Shown here: positions 40,241 to 48,470 of the stretch, piece after piece | Position numbering within the stretch: the stretch's first letter is position 1 | Layout of the letters: each line of letters starts with the position of its first letter | Origin: Lates calcarifer | Taxonomy: Eukaryota > Chordata > Actinopteri > Centropomidae | NCBI RefSeq assembly: GCF_001640805.2 | Contig: NC_066837.1 | Location: 19,856,001-19,920,000 of the forward strand | Length of the DNA: 64,000 bases | Direction: 5' to 3' | The notes under the pieces: generated by a model | What the model was told of the DNA's origin: nothing | Seen by the model: the letters and a program-made list of their open reading frames with translations, nothing else | Databases searched by the model: none | Program-made: the position numbers and the translations under genes

Positions 40241-40625
40241 CCTCAGACTTTTTGCAACAGCCTTCCAACAGTCTCTGCATTTAAATCTCCCGTCCATAAG
40301 CAGCATTTTCGATTCATCTACTTGATTAGACACCCCCCCACCCACCCCCCCTCCTTTACCTCGCCCCCCCCCTCTCTCTCTCACACACACACACACACAC
40401 AAACACACACGGGCACACCACACACCGGTGCGTCAGTCATTGGAACAATATACAGAATAACCCCCCCCCCCTTCTCGTCTCAACTCTCGCAGCTCTCCTC
40501 ACCTCCTCTCTTCAGTATTTCTCCCACCAGGTCTCTCTCTCACTCTCTCTCTCTCCCTCCCTCCCTCCCTCTCTCTCTCGCTCTCTCGCTCTCTCTGTCT
40601 CACTCACGCACACTCTCTCTTTTCT
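40181..40625. repeat. cluster of CT, CA and poly-C tracts upstream of sgcz
   Basis: In order: CTCTCC words, (CA)n at 40209-40239, C-rich runs at 40331-40372, (CT)n then (CA)n at 40372-40411, a C run at about 40461-40471, and CTCTCC/CTCG arrays at 40530-40625. A 199-codon frame crossing them is a repeat artefact. Confidence 0.9.
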
Positions 40626-41295
40626 TTCGTGGAGAGCTGGTATCTCTGGCGGTTTGCCGCATGGAAGTCGCCCAGGCAAGGCAGAATATCAGCTGTCTGA
40701 TCCTGACTCCTTCTCTCCAGTTGCCGTCCGCTGCGCGAGCAGACACAGCGCCGCACTCACATTAACAGGGATTCAACGGGATATAACGGCATTTGTTCGC
40801 GTACCGAGAAACAGGAGAGACTCAATCCCGGCTTCATTCCAACACAGGGGGAAATATTTCTCACTCAGATGTAACAACAATCCAAAAAGAAAAAAAGACG
40901 CGCCGGATCGTTAAGTGCGCAAAAGCCCACTGCTTGAAACATTAGGCTGCGCACGGCTAATTCAGTTCTATTTCTAATTATTTTCTATTCCCTCCGTCCC
41001 CTGCACGGACAAACCGGGGACCGGAGGTGGGGGGGGAGGACTTCCACGTTATGGAGTCCTGATTTTACCAAGCAACCCACCGGGAGGAATGAAACTGAGA
41101 AAATCCGTCGCCGTGGTGGAATATCTATAACCTAAGATTCAGGGGATGTTGCAGCAGAGTTTGAGACTCTAGAGAGCATCCCAACTTTTTTGGTCTCCCT
41201 TTTTATAATCTCTTCCCCTCTCCTCTTCACCATCTTCTTCTTCGCCCGTGGGACTTGTATTTTAGTGACTGATTTGCAGCACTTCACTCTCTGTC
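40600..41295 (+). promoter_or_regulatory. sgcz CpG-rich promoter and/or 5' leader
   Basis: CpG frequency rises sharply here compared with its surroundings, most clearly at about 40640-41130, and the region ends at the sgcz ATG. It holds several upstream ATGs, including one at 40661 in a strong context (GCCGCATGG) opening a 34-codon frame closed by TAA at 40763-40765. A TATAAT-like stretch at 41204-41209 could place a start near 41230 and give a short leader. Alternatively, a CpG-type start near 40.6 kb would give a leader of several hundred bases carrying the upstream frames. The sequence alone does not decide between these. Confidence 0.45.
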
Positions 41296-41334
41296 ATGGA
41301 CCGGTCGACGTCTTTGGATATTGAAGCGCTCAAG
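41296..41334 (+). CDS. sgcz: sgcz coding exon 1 (zeta-sarcoglycan N-terminus)
   Basis: This is a 13-codon first exon, ATG to AAG, followed by the strong donor AAG|GTAAGG. It encodes MDRSTSLDIEALK. As I recall, the long human SGCZ isoform starts MDRSTNLDIEELK and is followed at this point by the next exon starting MTREQYI, so length, sequence and splice phase all agree. Zeta-sarcoglycan is a type II single-pass membrane protein of the dystrophin-associated sarcoglycan complex in muscle, and these residues are its cytoplasmic tip. The identification also fits the location, divergent from tusc3 as in human 8p22. The peptide is short, so the call rests on 11 of 13 matches plus exact splice position plus synteny. 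No exon 2 is recognisable up to 64000. Confidence 0.85.
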
Positions 41335-41394
41335 GTAAGGCGCTCGCAGTCCGGTGGCGCGCACTTGTTTCCGGGGAGAGTTGCGATCCCCGCC

Positions 41395-41620
41395 GCTGGA
41401 TGGATGGATGAATGGATGGTCGGGTGGCTGGATGGATAGATGACTGGGTGGCCTGTTGGGTGACTGTGGATGATGTGTGGCTGGTCGGATGACTGTTATC
41501 ACTGGATGGCTGGTTAGGTTAATCCGCGGCAGAGTGACTGATGGTAAAACTGGTGGCTGTGCTGGGTGACTGGGGTTGGATGATAGGTGGCTGGATGGGT
41601 GAACGGGCGCCTGTTGGGGC
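41395..41620 (+). repeat. decayed GGATG/GGCTGGATG minisatellite
   Basis: Starting some 60 bases after the sgcz exon 1 donor, variants of GGATGGATGGATGAATGG and GGTGGCTGGATGG, GGTGACTGG recur with substitutions. This is an old tetranucleotide array grown into longer variant units. The opposite strand yields a proline/histidine-rich 166-codon frame with no other support. Confidence 0.7.
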
Positions 41621-42000
41621 TCGTTGAGTGACCCAGGGGTTTTAAGATGCTGGGGAGCAAGGTTGCAACGCAATAAACGGAGGAGTTTGCCAGTAGAGCT
41701 GGGGCACCCAGCTCTGGGTTGTTGCAACACTGTCTCTACCTCTTTGCCCCCCCCACACACACACATACATACACAAACCCACACTCTCTCTCTGTTGGTT
41801 CGCGAATAAAGGAGGGAGAGAGGGGAGTCTGTAGGCTATGTCAGTATTCGGTGCGTGGGGTGAATTTCAATATGTTTTGCTTGCACGGAGAGTTGTTGCA
41901 GAGCTGTTGTGGGCGTCGGTGGGACGTTCGATAGACGGGACGGATTTGCCCGACGTGGCGGCATCTACTGTGCAGAGGGTCTGTGTAAACATTTAAGAGG

Positions 42001-42010
42001 GGAGAGAGAT

Positions 42011-42050
<40 letters not shown>

Positions 42051-42051
42051 G
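42001..42051. repeat. (GA)n microsatellite
   Basis: Over 20 GA units with two interruptions, in the first kilobase of sgcz intron 1. It faces a (CT)n tract 250 bases downstream. Confidence 0.9.
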
Positions 42052-42298
42052 GAAGAGATGACGACGCTATCCTGTTATCACATCTCTCCCTCTCTCTCCT
42101 TTTCCCCCACTCTCTCGCAAATTAGTTTGACTTAATGTTTATTTCTCAGTTTAGTGTGTTACCTGTTCAAAAGTCCACAATTCCTGCCTCTCAAGAGAGA
42201 AATAAATATTCTACTTGTGTGCGCGTGAACCCTCAGTTGCCTGTGTGTGTGGTGTGTGTGTGTGTGTGAATCTGGGTCGCTGCTTATATCGCTCTCTC

Positions 42299-42335
<37 letters not shown>
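42299..42335. repeat. (CT)n microsatellite
   Basis: About 17 CT units with one C interruption, complementary to the (GA)n tract at 42001-42051. Confidence 0.9.
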
Positions 42336-42336
<1 letters not shown>

Positions 42337-44411
42337 GCTCTTGGTTAGAATTTTGCCCCACCTCCCCACACAGGTATGTTCGCGTGTTACTGTGTCCATA
42401 TGGTATCCACATGTCACGTCAGAGGGGAGATGAGTGGGTAGTGGCTTGAGCATGGGTGCGTGATTCTCAGTTCAACCCCTATTTCACTTGGAATCTAGGG
42501 AGCTCAAATTATGTACAGGTGAAAAATTATGGGATGAGTAATCTTGCACTTCATACTGGAGAACAAAATAAAGCGAAAACATGGAAAAAATCTGTTTGGA
42601 AGCGGTTGCATCAGGAGAACATTCAGCAAATTTTGGCTTTGCACCAGTAATTTGAAAATGTAGCTCCAAATTGTGCTCATAAATCCCATTTATATAAGCT
42701 GTTTGGTCATTTTGGTGTTTATGTGTGTTGTTTTTGAGTGTGTGCACATATATATTGTCACTTGAAGCCCTCCAAAACCTGGATAGTAAACGTTTGAGTG
42801 ACATAACGAAAACAGTTTTCCATGGCAAAAAGTATCGATCCGCACAAGGACAAAAGTTCCATCTTAAGAACTATGTGAGTGATACCATTAGCAATAATAA
42901 GCCAAAAAGTTCAGGCAGGTCACTATCATGCCAGATATTAAATGCCAAATGCGTACTGTAAGTCTAATGCCATACTGAGTTTTCATCAGGGAATGTCATG
43001 TAGACAGGAATTGTGGGTGGAAATGTCCATTTTCTATGTGCTGCTGCTGTTACTGATAACCAGTGATTGGATAAATCAGCAAATCGATGAGATTCCCCAG
43101 GGGTTTGACATTTCAAGTAGCATTTTATGTGATCAAATTTCTGAGAGTGGGACCTCGATTCTGCACTGATGCGGTGCTCCAAATTGACTTTGACTCAGCC
43201 GGCTGGTTGTAGATTCCAAAGATGGAAATTGACATTCTGATTTAAAAATGACCTTAACTGTAAACCAATGAGCTTGACCTGCGGAACTGTAGGAGTATTG
43301 ATGTTTTTGTCACCTGTATGGGCTGTCTGCACTTTTCTAAGTCATATTTGCCTACAGTAGTAGTAGTTTTGCCAGCTGGGATGTTATAATGTTATAGCTC
43401 TGATGTTTAATGAGTAATTACATCATCATTTTGTGCTGGATCCATAATCACAAAGAGTATGATATTGATATAGGTGATTTTTCTAGTAGAATTTGTTTTG
43501 GCAAGCTTGATAAATAGAGAAAAAAAACGTTGCATATGAATAAGATTTATTCCTCTGCAGTGGCATTAAAAGCACTGGCCCTCTGAAAACTGTACTATAT
43601 TCAGAGTTTAACAAGAAACAAACTGATGAACAGTATCGTTAATCGTGGTAAACAGCAGGCTATGGCTACGTACTGACCCTCCGCCATCCACCACCACCAC
43701 CACCACCCCCATCAGACACATACACTAGCCTCTCACTGCAGAGCCAGTAGCTCAGTTACAACATATCAGAGAAAAAGAAAGTCCGACAGCAGCTTCTCAT
43801 GGCTGGTTAACTCTGATTCTGCCCATGTTAAACTAAGCAGCCTCCTCAATGTCCCCTGACCCTCCACGTCACACATGACATGACCACGCCTCCTGTACTC
43901 CGTCACCCCTCTGTTGCATTAATAGCATAAATTAGCCCTCTGGGTTAGCCAGGGTAGCTAACTGCATAATTCTGTTACCTGAGTCTGAGCCACACACACT
44001 CCTTCATTTACCATGCACTAAAAGCACCTTCCATTTTGATAAGTGCGCTTTAAGTGTTGGTGACCCAAGGGCTGTAGCTCCAAATTCAAAGCATATTGCC
44101 ATTACTGCTCCTTTGTAAGTAAGTAATCAGCATGGTTGTGCAAAATTTCCTGCTGTGGAACCCAAGTGATAAAATTAGGTCGATCACATTTCAAACAATG
44201 TTAGTCAATCCCTCTGCCCTATGAGTTGAAAGGATTACCATTCACTTCCACCAGTCCATCTATCTATCCATCTGCTGGTAGTTTTCTGTAGAGCCGGTGT
44301 CATATCCTTGGCAGTGCTGACAATCCCTGAGTCCTAGTGCATAGGTAGTTGGCACTCCAATGTACACAAACACACAGTCTCCTGCAGTGTGCTTTATCTA
44401 TAGTGAAGGTC

Positions 44412-44640
44412 ATGTGTGTGTGTGTGTGTGTGTCTGTGTGTTGCTATACTTGTGGGGTCCAACAGCTTCATGGGGATCAAAATGCTGGACATTGCAAGTT
44501 TAGAGGGTTGTTTGAGGGTTGAATTAGTTAGGATTAGGCATTCAGTTGTGATGGTTAAGTTACAGTAAGGGGCTAGAGACTGTATGATGTCAGGTACCCA
44601 TAAAGATAGGTGTACAAGGATGTGTGTGACTCTGTGTGTC
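44412..44640 (+). repeat. teleost repeat beginning in (GT)n
   Basis: A (GT)n run leads into TTGCTATACTTGTGGGGTCC, then GTTAGGATTAGGCATTCAGT, TGTGATGGTTAAGTTACAGT, and a second end GTACCCATAAAGATAGGTGT before more GT-rich sequence. The same word order occurs beside CA microsatellites across many fish genomes, as I recall. It is probably a mobile or co-amplified unit seeded with a microsatellite. Confidence 0.5.
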
Positions 44641-44861
44641 GTTGTAAGCATGCTTATCTATACTTGTGAGGACTCCTTCACAACCCATTGTACTTTCATA
44701 AGCAATACAGCATCCTTTCAAGTATAAAAAAACTCTGTGTGTGTTTGCATGAGTGTGTAAAGGTTTCCTGGCCAGCTGGCCTTTCAAAGTTTGAAAGTAA
44801 ACTGGAGGCAAACCGACACACACACACAGCAATCCAATCTAATGAAAAGCCAGATCACTCT

Positions 44862-44867
44862 GTGTGT

Positions 44868-44906
<39 letters not shown>

Positions 44907-45037
44907 CTCAAAGAGCAATCACAGGAAATGAACAATGAACAAGGACAACATTGGGACATTGGGAAGACACTGCATTATATCAAATATACAAGTGGTATGT
45001 GTGTGTGTGTGTGTGTGTGTGTGTTTGTGTGTGTGTA
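44862..45037. repeat. two (GT)n microsatellites
   Basis: GT tracts at about 44862-44905 and 44997-45037, separated by about 90 bases of ordinary sequence. The 140-codon frame crossing both is an artefact. Confidence 0.9.
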
Positions 45038-45570
45038 TTTGACCAAGGACCTATCTGCTTGTAAATCAGTGCAGGTTTCAATATCAATGGAGCAGTTTAA
45101 GTGCTATTGATCTTTAGTAATAGCTGCACCATAAATTATATGCACTATAATAAAGGCAGTCAGATTGAATTTGACCCTCTAGATCAGAGGCTTTCAACTT
45201 GTAACAGGAACAGGTATTGGGAAACAAAAGAGTAGTTTAATTTTGGTCAAAATTATAATTTAACCCTGTTTCAACCAGTTCAGTTTGGATCTACACTGTC
45301 CCAGAGAATAAATTATTTAAACACAAAAAATATGAAACATAAACAAAATAAAAGCACATAATATGACAACCGAAGGCATTAAAAATGTTGCTTTTATGCA
45401 TGTAACAACTGTTTAGAAACCTGTATCTGTGACCAGCCAAGGCAAGAAGGAAGAGCGGCAGGGCATGAAAAGTCTTCTCCACTGTTCACTGTGACTCACA
45501 AAAATATCCAAACCTATTAGGCGCTTAAATTATTTTTCTAGTCAACTAAAATTTAAGACCCTGAAATTAC

Positions 45571-45618
45571 AGTAGGACCTCTAAATTAAAGACCTATTAG
45601 AGTAGGACCTCTAAATTA
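45571..45618 (+). repeat. short direct repeat, 30-bp period
   Basis: The 18-base word AGTAGGACCTCTAAATTA occurs at 45571-45588 and again at 45601-45618. Partial matches (AAATTTAAGACC, AAATTAAAGACC) sit before and between the copies. This is a small local tandem duplication in sgcz intron 1. Confidence 0.9.
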
Positions 45619-45889
45619 CGGCTGGCTAGTTGACAATGTGGCTGCTAGTCTAGACATACTTATTAAAAAATATTTTACAGGCCAACTAGATTTTCAGAAT
45701 AGAACAGAACTACCAAATGATGGTTAGTTACCTGCCAAAGTGGCTGGCAAAGTAAACCAACTTATGGTACAAGCTTCAGCCAGAATGAAGCAGCATTTGC
45801 ATGGTGGCTGCTTTCCCACCCTGGTTGCACTCTTTCACACAACCCCATTTGGTAACCACCCAGTGCAGCCACAGTTTTGCATTTCTGGC

Positions 45890-45985
45890 CGCTGAGCAGC
45901 TCAATTGGAGCAATTGGGGGTTCAGTGCCTTTTCCAAGGGCACTTCAACAGTAGCTGCTGAGGGATGGGAGAACATTACTCATTC
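45890..45985 (+). repeat. possible common teleost repeat fragment
   Basis: CAATTGGGGGTTCAGTGCCT followed by AAGGGCACTTCAACAGTAGC and TGCTGAGG resembles a widespread fish repeat fragment (GGGTTCAGTGCCTTGCTCAA type) recalled from memory. The boundaries are uncertain, and the 91-codon frame here is unlikely to be a gene. Confidence 0.35.
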
Positions 45986-46757
45986 ATTTAAGCCAGCCAG
46001 CTCCATGCCTGCCTCTCTAACCTTCAGGCAAGCACAATTCCTCATCTGTGTATCAGCAGGCACCAGTTCAGTTTAACCATGTTACAAGCACAAGCATAAA
46101 CCACGCATGCACTGATGACTTAATGTGCTGCAGTGTGAAATACATTATACTGTGGTGACAGTCATGTTTGTTGAAGCTGCCAGTGTGACAGCTGCACAAT
46201 TTGAAAAGTGGGCACCTCACTCCGAGCCAAACAGACTTCACTCCTGTTATAGTGGAGCTTTCCCAAACATCTGCATGCGTGCTCACTCCATTTTTAAAAC
46301 CGTAGCAGATAGGCAACGATGTATGAGGATTACTGAGGGTGACATCGCATTAATAACAAAGCCTCCTCTGGGTGCCAAATGGTTCCAGAGGCAGCCACAT
46401 GTGGGTTTAACTGCCAGGCAGTTTCTCAATCTTTGCAAAGAGACCCCACATGCATCACTACTATTTATCTAAACAAAAACTAATAAATGAAATATGTTGG
46501 AAAATATCATCATGTATAATTCATTCGGAGGAGCCTTGGTACTCATGCAAATGGAATAGTAAAGAGTACAACACTTAGGCTAATGACAACTTTATAACTA
46601 AAAACACACTACTGTGGTCATGAAAATATTGGAGCTTATAAAATAAGTCAGCTTAAGTGTCAGGTGATTTATTTAGCTCTATTAGACCAAGACACACTCC
46701 TGCTTTCTGTCATTTATTGTACTGATGTGACATCTTTCGAGTGCAATCTGATGATCA

Positions 46758-47337
46758 TGTCATGACCTGCTCCCTTAGTGACCTTCATTTCTTAGTTTCA
46801 GTTTTTCTCTTGTGCTTCTGGTGGCTTTTCATTTCTTTGTTTCATTTTGGTATTCCCCTTCCTCTTGTGTTCTTTGCAGGGTTTTTTTTTGTTACTTCCT
46901 GTTTTATTTTGTAGTTACTTTTCCTGGTTTGTCTCTTGTGCTTTTATTTCCTGTCTTTGTCTCTTTCCCCCCTTTCTTCAGGCCTCACCTGTGTCTCATC
47001 TGTAATCATCCCCAGTGTATATATAGTCCTGTCTCAGCCTGTTTGTCAGAGTATTGTGTTTGGTCTGTGAGCTGTGGTTTGTGCTTCTCATGTTCCCCAG
47101 TGTAACCTGCGTGCTCACCTGTGTATTTGGACTTCTCATGCTTTTGGACTTTAATCCCCCTCTGTTTGGGTGCTCCCCTTGTCTTCTTTTGGAATTGTTT
47201 GCCCTCACCATCTCCATCTTCACCGTAAGTTTTTTTTTTTTTTTTTTCTGCTTTGGTTACAGTAAATCTCTGGACAGCTTCACCACATTCTTGTGTCTGC
47301 ATTTTGGCTACTGCCCCCTCTTACCCAAACTGTGACA
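46758..47337 (+). mobile_element. solo LTR of an LTR retrotransposon
   Basis: This 580-bp unit starts TGTCATGACC and ends ACTGTGACA, giving the TG...CA ends with a 5-bp inverted TGTCA/TGACA. The flanks are GATCA on the left (46753-46757) and GATTA on the right (47338-47342), a 5-bp target duplication with one mismatch. Inside are GT- and CT-rich U3-like sequence, a TATATATAG box at about 47018-47026 and a poly-T tract at 47229-47248. There is no primer-binding site or internal coding region after the right end, so it looks like a solo LTR left by recombination. Sequence style (CCTCACCTGTGTCTCATCTG) resembles Gypsy-like fish LTRs. Confidence 0.65.
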
Positions 47338-48387
47338 GATTAGTGTTAGTTATTAATTAAAGTTTGCAGTCTATAGTTAATTTAGTTTGTTTTTACTGTA
47401 ACAATTTTATTCCCTCTGTCAGACATTTCAGTTCTACTGATGGACATCCCTTCCATCCTTTCCTCTCTCCATTTCTGTAAATCATCCAAATTCAAAAAAA
47501 TCTTTGAGTTCCTCTTATCTATGGAAAAACAGAAAAAACAAAACATATTTTTAGGCATGTAGCAGTTCCACTGCACTTTATCACTGGGACAGGTTTTATA
47601 CCACCCCAGCAGCTGCAGAACAACATGAACACATTAGAGGTCTGTCTGTGCAGACAAATGCAAAGGCAAGGTTGACTGCAAAGCCCTCAAATTTACTCTA
47701 GGCCTTCTCATACTTTCCCTTACTTTATCAACTATTTGATTCACTCTCTCTTACACACACTAACACATGCACAGCCTGGACCGTGAGCATGCAATACTCA
47801 ACGGAAGTTGCTAGGTCTAGTCAGTCACCTTTTTGGTCCACATCAGTCCATTTTACAGTTAATAAGCTGTTCTTACAGAAATGTCACTTTCATTACATTT
47901 GTGTGTGTGATGGCAAAGAATGGAATTCCAACCTTGAAGCACTTCCTCCCTGTATTTTTTGTGTGTGTGTGTGTGTGCATGCTGCTCAAGTAGCAGTGTT
48001 GAAAGGTCTAATAGCTAGCAGGACTACCATTGGCCTTCTAAAGGTTAACTTATAGTAGTTAAACTGTGTGTGTGTGGTGTGTGCGCATACACATTCATGT
48101 GTGTGAGAACAATTTAGTTTTGTTTGCTGAACAAGAAAGTGAAATCATTCACACTGTGGAACCCCTCACCTCCACATTACTTGCATCTGTGTGTGTATGT
48201 GCTTTTTTATCTGTGCGTGAACTTCCCATCAGTCCACATACTGAGGCTGAAGGTGAACTTAACCAGTGGTGCTGCACAGCATTTAAGGGACACCAAGAAT
48301 TTAGGAATTACATTTATTTGCTTTCTTCCTGGATAGTTAGATAAGTAGTATGAGATAATTGTGTTCCCTGAATGAGTTGCACTGTGA

Positions 48388-48470
48388 CATTTAGCTTAGC
48401 TTAGCACAATGAATAGGAACAGAGGGAAACAACTAACCTAGCCCTATCAAAGTACCCTCCAACATCTTGA
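48388..48470 (+). repeat. teleost TTAGCTTAGC-type repeat fragment
   Basis: CATTTAGCTTAGCTTAGCAC followed by AACAGAGGGAAACAACTAAC and CTAGCCCTATCAAAG follows the word order of a high-copy fish repeat (TTAGCTTAGCATAAAG, then AGGGGGAAACAGCTAGC) from memory. It is short and decayed. Confidence 0.45.

Larger units (their letters stand above)
34331..40599. other. tusc3-sgcz intergenic region
   Basis: This is the space between the two divergent genes. It contains a teleost interspersed repeat at about 36526-36875, (TC)n(AC)n at 36166-36221, (GA)n within a purine-rich plus strand at 37740-38240, (GT)n at 38331-38395, (TTTC)n at 39248-39280, and an almost pure pyrimidine plus strand at 39437-39950 followed by CT/CA tracts up to 40625. 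The long frames seen here on both strands are products of these tracts, and no gene is supported. Confidence 0.7.

Noticed and set aside
40166..40765. 199-codon plus-strand frame just upstream of sgcz
   Set aside because: It is built from (CA)n and (CT)n arrays (HTHTHT, SLSLSL runs). Only its last part overlaps the plausible upstream ORF noted separately.
41284..41784. 166-codon minus-strand proline/histidine-rich frame antisense to sgcz exon 1
   Set aside because: It is the complement of the GGATG minisatellite plus a GT-like tract, with no promoter, splice or family support.
45801..46472. Plus-strand frames of 91 and 115 codons free of simple repeats
   Set aside because: The first overlaps a common teleost repeat fragment. 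Neither shows a known domain or good splice borders.
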